Source: Streptomyces cinnamoneus (GTDB taxonomy: Bacteria > Actinomycetota > Actinomycetes > Streptomycetales > Streptomycetaceae). Taken from it: 64,000 nucleotides of DNA. The translations under genes were made by a program, and so were the position numbers. Shown piece by piece: positions 45,611 through 54,188 of the stretch (positions are counted from its first letter, which is position 1; each line of letters opens with the position of its first letter). The notes below the pieces were generated by a model. That model saw only the letters and a program-made list of their open reading frames with translations, was not told the DNA's origin and made no database searches. The DNA lies in the NCBI RefSeq assembly GCF_002939475.1, contig NZ_PKFQ01000001.1, positions 5,267,001-5,331,000 of the forward strand. The letters run 5' to 3'.

Positions 45611-47715
45611 GCACGACCACCCCTGTCCGCACCGAGCCCGAGGGCCCCGCGGACGACCGTCCCCAGGGCGGCGAGGAGCACGGCCGGGTCTCCGGCGGCC
45701 TCTTCGACCCGGCCCAGCTGCTGAAGTCCCTCCCGGACGCCTTCCGCAAGCTCGACCCCCGGGTGATGGTCAAGTCCCCGGTGATGTTCGTCGTCCTGAT
45801 CGGCTCGGTGGTCACCACCGCCCTGGCGCTCCGGCACCCCGGCGAGTGGTTCGGCTGGGCGATCACGGTCTGGCTCTGGCTGACCGTCCTCTTCGCCAAC
45901 CTCGCCGAGGCCGTCGCCGAGGGCCGCGGCAAGGCCCAGGCGGACACCCTGCGCAAGGCCAAGACCGACACGGTGGCCCGGCGCCTGAACGGCGACACCG
46001 AGGAGTCGGTGCCCGGCACCGAGCTGCGCGTGGGCGACCTCGTCGTCTGCGAGGCCGGCGACGTCATCCCGGGTGACGGCGACGTCGTCGAAGGGGTGGC
46101 CTCCGTCGACGAGTCGGCCATCACGGGCGAGTCGGCCCCCGTCATCCGCGAGTCGGGCGGTGACCGCTCGGCGGTCACCGGCGGCACCAAGGTGCTGTCC
46201 GACCGCATCGTCATCAAGATCACGACGAAGCCGGGCGAGACCTTCATCGACCGGATGATCAACCTGGTCGAGGGCGCCGCCCGCCAGAAGACGCCGAACG
46301 AGATCGCGCTCAACATCCTGCTCGCCTCGCTCACCATCGTCTTCCTGCTGGCCGTCATCACCCTCCAGCCGTTCGCGATCTACGCGGGCGCCGAGCAGTC
46401 GATGATCATCCTGGCGGCGTTGCTCGTCTGCCTCATCCCGACCACCATCGGGGCGCTGCTCTCCGCCATCGGCATCGCGGGCATGGACCGGCTCGTCCAG
46501 CGCAACGTCCTGGCGATGTCCGGACGGGCGGTCGAGGCGGCGGGCGACGTCTCGACGCTGCTGCTCGACAAGACCGGCACCATCACCTACGGCAACCGCC
46601 AGGCGTCGGAGTTCGTGCCCGTCAAGGGCACGATGGCCGCCGAGGTCGCGGACGCCGCCCAGCTGTCCTCGCTGGCCGACGAGACGCCCGAGGGCCGCTC
46701 GATCGTCGTCCTCGCCAAGGAGAAGTACGGCTTGCGCGAGCGCCACGAGGGCGAGCTCGTCGGCGCCGAGTGGGTGCCCTTCACCGCCCAGACCCGTATG
46801 TCGGGCGTCGACGTGGAGGGCCGCAAGGTCCGCAAGGGCGCGACCGGTTCGGTCATCGCCTGGGTCGAGGAGCAGGGCGGCACCGTCGCCGAGGACGCCC
46901 GCAAGCTCACCGACGACATCTCGCAGGCCGGCGGCACCCCGCTGCTCGTCGCTCTGGAAGACGACAAGGGCGCACGCGTCCTGGGCGTCATCCACCTCAA
47001 GGACGTCGTCAAGGAGGGCATGCGCGAGCGCTTCGACGAACTGCGTGCCATGGGCATCAAGACCGTCATGATCACGGGGGACAACCCGCTGACGGCCAAG
47101 GCCATCGCGGAGGAGGCCGGCGTCGACGACTTCCTCGCCGAGGCCACGCCCGAGGACAAGATGGCCCTCATCAAGCGCGAGCAGGCCGGCGGCAAGCTCG
47201 TGGCGATGACCGGCGACGGTACGAACGACGCGCCCGCGCTCGCCCAGGCGGACGTCGGCGTGGCCATGAACACCGGCACCTCGGCCGCCAAGGAGGCCGG
47301 GAACATGGTGGACCTGGACTCCAACCCCACCAAGCTCATCGAGATCGTCGAGATCGGCAAGCAGCTGCTCATCACGCGCGGCGCCCTGACGACCTTCTCG
47401 ATCGCCAACGACGTGGCGAAGTACTTCGCCATCATCCCGGCGATGTTCGCGGTGGCCTACCCGGGCCTGGACAAGCTCAACGTCATGGGCCTGACCTCGC
47501 CGGAGTCGGCGATCCTGTCGGCCGTCATCTTCAACGCGCTGATCATCGTGGCCCTGGTGCCGCTCGCCCTCAAGGGCGTCCGCTACCGCCCGATGAGCGC
47601 GGACAGCATGCTCCGCCGCAACCTCGGCATCTACGGACTGGGCGGCCTCATCGCCCCGTTCATCGGCATCAAGCTCATCGACATGCTCATCTCCCTCATC
47701 CCTGGCATCGGGTGA
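45607..47715 (+). CDS. kdpB: Potassium-transporting ATPase subunit B (P-type ATPase)
   Basis: This is the 702-residue P-type ATPase subunit that powers KdpFABC. The phosphorylated Asp321 is in [13 protein letters not shown]. The actuator motif is [11 protein letters not shown] (TGES), the nucleotide domain includes RKGATGSV, and the hinge motif is [18 protein letters not shown]. The N-terminal ~45 residues are a hydrophilic extension beyond the E. coli form. ATG 45607 overlaps the kdpA stop; kdpC follows 7 bases after the end. Confidence 0.96.
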   Translation: MSTTTPVRTEPEGPADDRPQGGEEHGRVSGGLFDPAQLLKSLPDAFRKLDPRVMVKSPVMFVVLIGSVVTTALALRHPGEWFGWAITVWLWLTVLFANLAEAVAEGRGKAQADTLRKAKTDTVARRLNGDTEESVPGTELRVGDLVVCEAGDVIPGDGDVVEGVASVDESAITGESAPVIRESGGDRSAVTGGTKVLSDRIVIKITTKPGETFIDRMINLVEGAARQKTPNEIALNILLASLTIVFLLAVITLQPFAIYAGAEQSMIILAALLVCLIPTTIGALLSAIGIAGMDRLVQRNVLAMSGRAVEAAGDVSTLLLDKTGTITYGNRQASEFVPVKGTMAAEVADAAQLSSLADETPEGRSIVVLAKEKYGLRERHEGELVGAEWVPFTAQTRMSGVDVEGRKVRKGATGSVIAWVEEQGGTVAEDARKLTDDISQAGGTPLLVALEDDKGARVLGVIHLKDVVKEGMRERFDELRAMGIKTVMITGDNPLTAKAIAEEAGVDDFLAEATPEDKMALIKREQAGGKLVAMTGDGTNDAPALAQADVGVAMNTGTSAAKEAGNMVDLDSNPTKLIEIVEIGKQLLITRGALTTFSIANDVAKYFAIIPAMFAVAYPGLDKLNVMGLTSPESAILSAVIFNALIIVALVPLALKGVRYRPMSADSMLRRNLGIYGLGGLIAPFIGIKLIDMLISLIPGIG

Positions 47716-47722
47716 CGTCACC

Positions 47723-48376
47723 ATGAACAACTCCGTCAGCAACACGGCCCGCCTGCTGGGTGCGGGGCTGCGCGCCCTGCTCGTCCTCACGGTGGTCTGC
47801 GGGGTGATCTACCCCCTGGTGGTCACCGGCATCGCGCAGGCGGTCTTCCACGACAAGGCCAACGGTTCGGAGGTGACGGTGGACGGCAAGTCCGTCGGCT
47901 CCGAGCGGCTCGGCCAGAGCTACAACCTTGCGGACCGGCAGGACAAGGACGGCAACCCGCTGCCGGACCCGAGGTTCTTCCAGCCGCGGGTCTCGGCGGC
48001 CGGGGCCAACACCGAGAACACCCAGTACAAGATCGTGGTGTCGGGCGCGTCCAACCTCGCCGCCGACAGCAAGGTCCTGCTGAAGTCCGTCGAGCAGCGC
48101 CGCGCGGATGTCGCCGCCTTCAACGGCGTCCGGCCGTCGTCGGTGCCGGTGGACGCCCTGACGGCCTCGGCCTCCGGGCTCGACCCGGACATCTCACCGG
48201 AGTACGCCCGCCTCCAGGCGGCGCGCGTCGCCAAGGCCAACGGCCTGCCGCAGGGCGCGGTCGACCGGCTCGTCGAGGACCACGTCGACGGACGGATCCT
48301 GGGCTTCATGGGCGAGGAGCGCGTCAACGTCCTGAAGCTGAACGTGGCGCTCCAGAAGCTGGCGGCCAAGGGCTAG
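47723..48376 (+). CDS. kdpC: Potassium-transporting ATPase subunit C
   Basis: This is a 217-residue accessory subunit with one N-terminal membrane helix (LRALLVLTVVCGVIYPLVVT). The conserved motifs FFQPRVSAAG, GLDPDISPEYARLQAARVA and ILGFMGEERVNVLKLNVAL follow. It is the last gene of kdpFABC, closed by a 13-bp hairpin at 48412-48442. Confidence 0.95.
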   Translation: MNNSVSNTARLLGAGLRALLVLTVVCGVIYPLVVTGIAQAVFHDKANGSEVTVDGKSVGSERLGQSYNLADRQDKDGNPLPDPRFFQPRVSAAGANTENTQYKIVVSGASNLAADSKVLLKSVEQRRADVAAFNGVRPSSVPVDALTASASGLDPDISPEYARLQAARVAKANGLPQGAVDRLVEDHVDGRILGFMGEERVNVLKLNVALQKLAAKG

Positions 48377-48411
48377 GGGAACGGGCCGAGGGCCCCGCGG
48401 CCGTCACGGAG

Positions 48412-48442
48412 ACAGGCCGGGCACCGCGTGTGCCCGGCCTGT
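48412..48442 (+). terminator. Hairpin terminator of kdpFABC
   Basis: A perfect 13-bp stem (48412-48424 with 48430-48442) closes the 5-base loop CGCGT, 36 bases after the kdpC stop. It isolates the potassium operon from the methyltransferase leader that follows. Confidence 0.88.
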
Positions 48443-48505
48443 CCGGCGTCGTGCCCTTGGGGTACAGTTCCGGTTGACCGCAAGAACGATCTTGCCGTCA
48501 CGTCC

Positions 48506-48632
48506 GGTGAACGACCGAGGAGGTGAGACCCATTACCGCTGTAGCAGGCTGGGTGCTCTCCTGTCACGGTCCGACGGTTCACCACGGATAGGTGAACCGG
48601 GAGAGCGCCCTTCGGTCATCCGAAAGGCTCTC
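48506..48632 (+). promoter_or_regulatory. Candidate attenuator leader with competing hairpins
   Basis: GTTCACC at 48577-48583 can pair either with upstream GGTGAAC at 48506-48512 or, extended to 8 bp, with downstream GGTGAACC at 48591-48598. These two structures exclude each other. A third hairpin (48601-48615 with 48620-48632, one internal mismatch/bulge) buries GAAAGG, the ribosome site of the methyltransferase starting at 48633. The short upstream ORF 48523-48591 ends inside the loop of the second hairpin. TACAGT at 48463-48468 is a possible -10. This is the architecture of ribosome-stalling translational attenuators such as erm leaders. Confidence 0.65.
48523..48591 (+). CDS. Short leader ORF (19-22 codons) upstream of the methyltransferase
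   Basis: Reading from GTG 48523 the peptide is MRPITAVAGWVLSCHGPTVH followed by HG and TAG. The complete anti-16S complement AGGAGGTGA spans 48518-48526 and overlaps that GTG, too close for normal initiation. The in-frame ATT at 48532 is 8 bases from AGGAGG, an ideal distance, so a rare AUU start giving 19 residues is possible. The peptide has no known domain and is probably a regulatory leader whose translation changes the folding of the mRNA. Confidence 0.6.
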   Translation: MRPITAVAGWVLSCHGPTVHHG

Positions 48633-49436
48633 ATGTCCGCTTCCCTCACCGCCCCTTCCCTTTCCGCCCTCGTCGCCAGGCTGCGCGCCGCCGGCTGTGT
48701 CTTCGCCGAGGACGAGGCGGACCTGATCGCCTCCACCGCGGCGTCACCCGCCGAGGCCGAGGCCATGGCGGACCGCCGGGCCGCCGGACTGCCGCTCGAA
48801 CACGTCCTCGGCTGGGCCGCGTTCTGCGGCCTGCGCATAGCCGTGGACCAGGGCGTCTTCGTCCCCCGCCGCCGCACCGAGTTCCTCGCCGGCCACGCCC
48901 TCGCGCTCACCCGGCCGGGAGCCGTCGTCCTCGACCTGTGCTGCGGCACCGGTGCGCTCGGCGCGGCGGTCGCCGCCGCCGTGCCCGCCGTGGAGCTGCA
49001 CGCCGCCGACATCGACCCGGCGGCGGTGCGCTGCGCCCGCCGCAACGTCCCCGACCACGTCGGCCGCGTGTACGAGGGCGACCTCTACGCGCCCCTGCCC
49101 GCCACGCTGCGGGGCCGCGTCGACGTGCTGGTCGCCAACGGGCCGTACGTGCCGACCGAGGCGATCGGGCTCCTGCCCCCCGAGGCCCGTGACCACGAAC
49201 CCCTGGTCGCGCTCGACGGCGGTGCCGACGGCCTCGACGTCCAGCGCCGCGTGACCGCCGAGGCGGCGCGGTGGCTGGCGCCCGGCGGCGCCCTGCTCGT
49301 CGAGACCAGCGAGCGACAGGCACAGCGCACGGCCGAGCTCTTCACGGACCACGGCCTGACGCCGCGGATCGTCACGTGCGACGACCTGTACGCCACCGTC
49401 GTCGTCGGCGAGTTGAGAAAAACGCCTGCGCGCTGA
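48633..49436 (+). CDS. PrmC-related putative protein-(glutamine-N5) methyltransferase
   Basis: This is a 267-residue S-adenosylmethionine-dependent methyltransferase of the PrmC-related group (the family I recall as TIGR03704). The helical N-terminal domain is followed by VPRRRTEFLAGHAL, motif I VVLDLCCGTGALGAAVA, and the substrate motif VLVANGPYVPTEAIGLLPPE. In true PrmC release-factor methylases the motif is NPPY; here it is NGPY, and its target is unknown. Start ATG 48633 is chosen because GAAAGG lies 6 bases upstream, inside a hairpin. It has its own leader and is convergent with an aminoglycoside acetyltransferase. Plausible substrates are a ribosomal protein, release factor or rRNA-associated factor. 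Confidence 0.85.
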   Translation: MSASLTAPSLSALVARLRAAGCVFAEDEADLIASTAASPAEAEAMADRRAAGLPLEHVLGWAAFCGLRIAVDQGVFVPRRRTEFLAGHALALTRPGAVVLDLCCGTGALGAAVAAAVPAVELHAADIDPAAVRCARRNVPDHVGRVYEGDLYAPLPATLRGRVDVLVANGPYVPTEAIGLLPPEARDHEPLVALDGGADGLDVQRRVTAEAARWLAPGGALLVETSERQAQRTAELFTDHGLTPRIVTCDDLYATVVVGELRKTPAR

Positions 49437-49539
49437 CGCGCGTTGACGCCACACGGTGAGCCAGTGGCATCAACCTGGCCGGGGAACGGTGCGCGTCACG
49501 CGGCCCGGTGGGGCGTGACCGGCCCGGCCGGCGGTCCGC

Positions 49540-50079
49540 TCACCACACGTCGCCCGGCCGCCAGTCGCACGTCAGCTCCCCGTCCAGGTCGACGTCCACG
49601 CCAGGAACCGGCATCACATAGATGCAGCCGTCCTCCTCCGCCGTGCGTTCGACGCCGGTCGGGGCGAGGACGGAGGCCGGGCCCCGCCACAGCCGCCAGC
49701 CGCGGCCCGTGTACAGCGGGACCGCCTCGTCGGAGGCGCCCAGGGCGCCCAGTTGGTACCCGCCGTCGCGCAGGACGCGCTCCAGGGCCGCCATCACGGT
49801 CGAGCCGTGGCCTTGGCGGCGGCGGTCGGCGCGGACGGCCACGGCCTCCACGTAGCCCGTGCGCAGCGCGCGCCCGCCGTGCAGCAGACGGCGCTGCACC
49901 AGCGAGCCGTGGGCGATCAGCTCACCGGCGTCGTGGACCAGCGCGTGGACGCCGCAGAGGGTGTGGTCCCAGTCCTCGTCCGTGAAGTCGCCCTCGAAGG
50001 CGTCGTCCATCAGGGCCCGGACGGCCGCCAGCTCGGCGGCGGTGAGGGCGGAGGTGTGGGCGGTGCGCAGCTCGGTCAT
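49540..50079 (-). CDS. aac(2')-I: Aminoglycoside 2'-N-acetyltransferase, AAC(2')-I family
   Basis: This is a 179-residue GNAT enzyme with clear end-to-end resemblance to mycobacterial AAC(2')-I enzymes: DDAFEGDFTDEDWDHTLCGV, QRRLLHGGRALRTGYVEAVA, the acetyl-CoA loop VRADRRRQGHGSTVM, LGALGASDEAVPLYTGRGW and the ending ELTCDWRPGDVW. It transfers acetyl to the 2'-amino group of aminoglycosides such as gentamicin and kanamycin B; in mycobacteria a cell-wall role is also suspected. Start ATG 50079 follows GAGG by 6 bases. It lies in reverse orientation between the methyltransferase and kdpD. Confidence 0.9.
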   Translation of the reverse strand: MTELRTAHTSALTAAELAAVRALMDDAFEGDFTDEDWDHTLCGVHALVHDAGELIAHGSLVQRRLLHGGRALRTGYVEAVAVRADRRRQGHGSTVMAALERVLRDGGYQLGALGASDEAVPLYTGRGWRLWRGPASVLAPTGVERTAEEDGCIYVMPVPGVDVDLDGELTCDWRPGDVW

Positions 50080-50341
50080 GGCGTCCTCACGTCGGGGGCG
50101 GACCCGGGCGGCGCCATTGTGCCCGGGTCGCTCACGCGTGCGCACGGGATTTCCGCCCACGGCCCGCCCCCGCAGGACACGGCCGCGGGCGTCAGGACCG
50201 CGTCAATACCTGCCGCCTGAGCGACCCCGGCCCCATTTGTCCGAATCCTTGGCCGTAAGGTCGACCGTACGCGGCAGTGTGGCACCTCAGGACGGAGCAC
50301 CGACCCGAACGCCGTCGCGACTCGTGAAAGACAATGGGGCC

Positions 50342-52894
50342 ATGGGACGCGGGAACCTTCGCATCTACCTCGGCGCGGCGCCGGGCGTCGGAAAGACCTA
50401 CGCCATGCTCTCCGAGGCGCACCGGCGGACGGAGCGCGGCACCGACGTCGTCGTCGGCTTCGTGGAGCACCACGGCCGGCCGCGCACCGAGGTCATGCTC
50501 CACGGCCTGGAGGAAGTGCCCCGCCGCGAGCTGACCTACCGCGACTCGTGCTTCACGGAGATGGACGTCGACGCCGTCCTCGCCCGCCGCCCGGCCGTCG
50601 CCCTCGTGGACGAGCTGGCGCACACCAACGTCCCCGGCTCGCGCAACACCAAGCGCTGGCAGGACGTCGAGGAACTGCTCCAGGCCGGCATCGACGTCGT
50701 CTCCACGGTCAACATCCAGCACCTGGAGTCGCTGGGCGACGTCGTCGAATCGATCACGGGCGTACGGCAGCGCGAGACCGTGCCCGACGAGATCGTGCGC
50801 CGCGCGGACCAGATAGAGCTGGTCGACATGTCGCCGCAGGCACTGCGCCGGCGGATGGCCCACGGCAACATCTACAAGCCGGACAAGGTCGACGCCGCCC
50901 TCTCCAACTACTTCCGTCCCGGCAACCTCACCGCGCTGCGCGAGCTGGCCCTGCTGTGGACGGCCGACCGCGTCGACGAGTACCTGCGGCAGTACCGCAC
51001 CGACCACAGCGTCTCCACCATCTGGCACGCCCGCGAGCGCATCGTCGTCGGCCTGACCGGCGGCCCCGAGGGACGTACGCTCATCCGCCGCGCAGCCCGC
51101 ATGGCCGCCAAGGGCTCGGGCAGCGAGATCCTCGCCGTCTACATCGCCCGCAGCGACGGCCTGACCTCCGCCTCCCCGAAGGAGCTGGCGGTCCAGCGCA
51201 CCCTGGTCGAGGACCTGGGCGGCACGTTCCACCACGTCATCGGGGACGACGTGCCGGCCTCGCTGCTGGAGTTCGCCCGCGGGGTCAACGCCACCCAGAT
51301 CGTGCTGGGCTCCAGCCGCCGCAAGACCTGGCAGTACGTCTTCGGACCCGGCGTGGGCGCGACCGTGGCCCGCGACTCCGGCCCCGACCTCGACGTGCAC
51401 ATCGTCACGCACGAGGAGGTCGCCAAGGGCCGCGGCCTGCCCGTGGCGCGCGGCGCCCGGCTGAGCCGGGGCCGGACCGTGGCCGGCTGGCTGGTCGGCG
51501 TCGGCGGCCCGGCGCTGCTCAGCCTGATGCTGACGCTCGTCGTCCCCGACCTCGGGCTCGCCAACGACATGCTGCTGTTCCTGACCGCGACGGTCGGGGC
51601 GGCCCTGCTCGGCGGCGCGTTCCCGTCGCTGGCCTCGGCGGCCTTCGGCTCGCTCCTGCTGAACTACTACTTCGTCGAACCCGTCCACCAGTGGACGATC
51701 ACCGACACCAAGAACATCGTCGCCATCACGATATTCGTCCTCGTCGCGATCTCCGTCGCGTCGGTCGTCGACGTGGCGGCGCGCCGCACCCACCAGGCGG
51801 CCCGGCTGCGCGCCGAGTCGGAGATACTCTCCTTCCTCGCCGGCAGCGTCCTGCGCGGCGAGACCAGCCTGGACGCCCTGCTGGAGAGGGTCCGCGAGAC
51901 CTTCGGCATGGAGTCCGTGGCCCTGCTGGAACGCGCCAGCGAGGTCGACCCCTGGACCTGTGCGAGCAGCGTCGTGACCACCGACGGCAAGCCGCTGCTG
52001 CGCCCCGACGACGCCGACGTGGAAATGCCGGTGGGCGACAACCTGGCGCTCGCCCTGTCCGGCCGGGTGCTGCCCGCCGAGGACCGGCGCGTGCTCGCCG
52101 CCTTCGCCGCCCAGGCCGCGGTGGTCCTGGACCGCCAGCGGCTGGTGGGGGAGGCCGAGCGGGCCCAGGAGCTCGCCGAGGGCAACCGCATCCGCACCGC
52201 CCTCCTCGCGGCCGTCAGCCACGACCTGCGCACCCCGCTCGCCGCCATCAAGGCCGCCGTCACCTCCCTGCGCTCGGACGACGTGGCCTGGTCGGAGGAG
52301 GACGAGGCCGAGCTGCTGGCCGGCATCGAGGACGGCGCCGACCGCCTCGACCACCTCGTCGGCAACCTGCTCGACATGTCCCGGCTCCAGACCGGCACCG
52401 TGACCCCGCTGATCAGGGAGATCGACCTGGACGAGGTCGTCCCGATGGCCCTGGGCGGGGTGCCCGAGGGCAGCGTCACCCTGGACATCCCGGAGACGCT
52501 GCCCATGGTCGCCGTCGACCCCGGCCTGCTGGAGCGCAGTGTCGCCAACATCGTCGAGAACGCCGTCAAGTACAGCCCCGGCGGAACGCCCGTCCTCGTC
52601 GCCGCCAGCGCCCTGGGCGACCGCGTCGAGCTCAGGGTCGCCGACCGGGGGCCCGGCGTGCCCGACAGCGCCAAGGACCGGATCTTCGAGCCGTTCCAGC
52701 GCTACGGGGACGCGCCGCGCGGTGCCGGGGTCGGGCTCGGCCTCGCCGTCGCGCGCGGCTTCGCCGGGGCCATGGGCGGCACCCTGGCCGCCGAGGACAC
52801 CCCCGGTGGCGGCATGACCATGGTGCTGACGCTGCGGGCCGCGGCCGGCCGGCCGCCCGTGCGCGCGGACCTCCCGGCCCAGATCACGACGTGA
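50342..52894 (+). CDS. kdpD: Osmosensitive potassium sensor histidine kinase KdpD
   Basis: This is an 850-residue sensor kinase. The N-terminal KdpD domain has a P-loop (LGAAPGVGKTYAMLSEAHRR), then VDELAHTNVPGSRNTKRWQD, to about residue 210. A universal-stress-protein-like domain fills ~235-365, which in other bacteria binds c-di-AMP. Four clustered membrane helices (DUF4118) lie about 375-480, followed by a GAF-like domain. HisKA has His627 in AAVSHDLRTPLAAIKAAV, and HATPase has NIVENAVKYSPGG and GVGLGLAVARGFAG. Start ATG 50342 is the family start. kdpE follows 118 bases later. Confidence 0.95.
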   Translation: MGRGNLRIYLGAAPGVGKTYAMLSEAHRRTERGTDVVVGFVEHHGRPRTEVMLHGLEEVPRRELTYRDSCFTEMDVDAVLARRPAVALVDELAHTNVPGSRNTKRWQDVEELLQAGIDVVSTVNIQHLESLGDVVESITGVRQRETVPDEIVRRADQIELVDMSPQALRRRMAHGNIYKPDKVDAALSNYFRPGNLTALRELALLWTADRVDEYLRQYRTDHSVSTIWHARERIVVGLTGGPEGRTLIRRAARMAAKGSGSEILAVYIARSDGLTSASPKELAVQRTLVEDLGGTFHHVIGDDVPASLLEFARGVNATQIVLGSSRRKTWQYVFGPGVGATVARDSGPDLDVHIVTHEEVAKGRGLPVARGARLSRGRTVAGWLVGVGGPALLSLMLTLVVPDLGLANDMLLFLTATVGAALLGGAFPSLASAAFGSLLLNYYFVEPVHQWTITDTKNIVAITIFVLVAISVASVVDVAARRTHQAARLRAESEILSFLAGSVLRGETSLDALLERVRETFGMESVALLERASEVDPWTCASSVVTTDGKPLLRPDDADVEMPVGDNLALALSGRVLPAEDRRVLAAFAAQAAVVLDRQRLVGEAERAQELAEGNRIRTALLAAVSHDLRTPLAAIKAAVTSLRSDDVAWSEEDEAELLAGIEDGADRLDHLVGNLLDMSRLQTGTVTPLIREIDLDEVVPMALGGVPEGSVTLDIPETLPMVAVDPGLLERSVANIVENAVKYSPGGTPVLVAASALGDRVELRVADRGPGVPDSAKDRIFEPFQRYGDAPRGAGVGLGLAVARGFAGAMGGTLAAEDTPGGGMTMVLTLRAAAGRPPVRADLPAQITT

Positions 52895-53012
52895 GACCGG
52901 GTGCCGTCACCCGGCCCCAGGCGGCGCCGGCGGCCGCGGTGGTACCGAACGAACCGGATCCAGCAGCCGGGCCCCGAGGCGGGGCCGGCACGAACGACGA
53001 AGGTGGTCCAGC

Positions 53013-53702
53013 ATGAACCGGGTGCTCGTGGTGGATGACGAGCCGCAGATCGTCCGCGCTCTCGTGATCAACCTGAAGGCGCGGAAGTACGAGGTCGACG
53101 CCGCGCCCGACGGCGCCACCGCCCTCCAGCTCGCCGCCGCGCGCCACCCCGACGTGGTCATCCTCGACCTCGGTCTGCCCGACATGGACGGCGTCGAGGT
53201 GATCAAGGGCCTGCGGGGCTGGACCCGGGTGCCGATCCTGGTGCTGTCGGCCCGGCACACCTCGGACGAGAAGGTCGAGGCCCTCGACGCCGGCGCCGAC
53301 GACTACGTCACCAAGCCGTTCGGCATGGACGAGCTGCTCGCCAGACTCCGCGCCGCGGTGCGCCGGGCGGAGCCGACGGGGCCCTCGGCCGCCGGCGACG
53401 ACGCCATCGTCGAGACGGAGGCCTTCACGGTCGACCTCGCGGCGAAGAAGGTCAACCGCGGCGGCAAGGACGTGCGGCTCACGCCGACCGAGTGGCACCT
53501 GCTGGAGGTGCTCGTCCGCAATACGGGCCGTCTCGTGAGCCAGAAGCAGCTGTTGCAGGAGGTCTGGGGCCCGTCGTACGGGACGGAGACGAACTACCTG
53601 CGGGTCTACATGGCGCAGCTGCGGCGGAAGCTGGAGCAGGACCCCTCCCACCCGGCGCACTTCATTACGGAGCCGGGGATGGGATACCGGTTCGAGGGGT
53701 GA
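53013..53702 (+). CDS. kdpE: Response regulator KdpE
   Basis: This is a 229-residue OmpR-family regulator that activates kdpFABC under potassium limitation. The receiver domain begins MNRVLVVDDEPQIVRALVIN, with phosphoacceptor Asp52 in VVILDLGLPDMDG and Lys in YVTKPFGMDE. The winged-helix domain ends in YLRVYMAQLRRKLEQDPSHP and the typical FITEPGMGYRFEG. Start ATG 53013 has CGAAGGTGG upstream. It is separated from its target operon by the methyltransferase and AAC(2') genes. Confidence 0.95.
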   Translation: MNRVLVVDDEPQIVRALVINLKARKYEVDAAPDGATALQLAAARHPDVVILDLGLPDMDGVEVIKGLRGWTRVPILVLSARHTSDEKVEALDAGADDYVTKPFGMDELLARLRAAVRRAEPTGPSAAGDDAIVETEAFTVDLAAKKVNRGGKDVRLTPTEWHLLEVLVRNTGRLVSQKQLLQEVWGPSYGTETNYLRVYMAQLRRKLEQDPSHPAHFITEPGMGYRFEG

Positions 53703-53774
53703 GGGTGCGGCCGGGGGTCCGGGGCGGCATGGGCGTTCGAAGGCGACCCGGGCAGACGGCGGGCCCGGCCCCGG

Positions 53775-53780
53775 TACGCT
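53775..53780 (+). promoter_or_regulatory. -10 element for a leaderless OB-fold gene transcript
   Basis: TACGCT ends 6 bases before ATG 53787 with no ribosome site between. Confidence 0.6.
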
Positions 53781-53786
53781 GGGTAC

Positions 53787-54185
53787 ATGAGCGCCGTACC
53801 CCGTTCCGAGAAGCCGACCGGCCGCTTTCGCCGGATGCTGGACCGGCTGTCCACCTCCCAGGAGGAGCTGCGCGACGCCGAGCTTCAGCAGGACGCGGAG
53901 GCGACGGGCTGCACGAAGATATGTGACTGCGACGATCGTCAGATCGTCAAGGTCACCGGCACGCTGCGGACCGTCACGCTGCGGCCGCGCGCCGGGGTGC
54001 CCGCGCTGGAGGCCGAGCTGTTCGACGGCTCGGCCGCACTCGACGTCGTCTGGCTGGGGCGCCGCTCCATAGCCGGGATAGAGCCCGGCCGTAAGCTGAT
54101 CGCCTCCGGCCGGATCTCCATGAGCCGCGGCCGGCGGGTGCTGTTCAATCCCCGATACGAACTCCGACCGCTCGGACAGGAGTAG
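53787..54185 (+). CDS. OB-fold nucleic-acid-binding protein
   Basis: This is a 132-residue protein with a single OB fold of the tRNA-anticodon-binding type (RecG/DnaE-like), spanning about residues 42-125. Visible strands are VKVTGTLRTVTLRPR, ALEAELFDGSAALDVVWLGR and KLIASGRISMSRGRRVLFNP. A short acidic and helical N-terminus carries GCTKICDCDDRQ, whose three Cys might bind a metal. Start ATG 53787 looks leaderless. A DUF3159 gene starts 3 bases after the stop, so the two are cotranscribed. Target nucleic acid unknown. Confidence 0.85.
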   Translation: MSAVPRSEKPTGRFRRMLDRLSTSQEELRDAELQQDAEATGCTKICDCDDRQIVKVTGTLRTVTLRPRAGVPALEAELFDGSAALDVVWLGRRSIAGIEPGRKLIASGRISMSRGRRVLFNPRYELRPLGQE

Positions 54186-54188
54186 CCG

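Noticed and set aside
49437-49539. Terminator between the methyltransferase and AAC(2') genes
   Set aside because: Only short, widely separated complementary segments (TGACGCGC and GCGCGTCA) are present; they do not make a convincing hairpin.
50192-52354. A 720-codon reverse-strand frame opposite kdpD
   Set aside because: It is a composition-driven shadow: kdpD on the forward strand has every expected domain and normal third-position GC, while the reverse frame has none.
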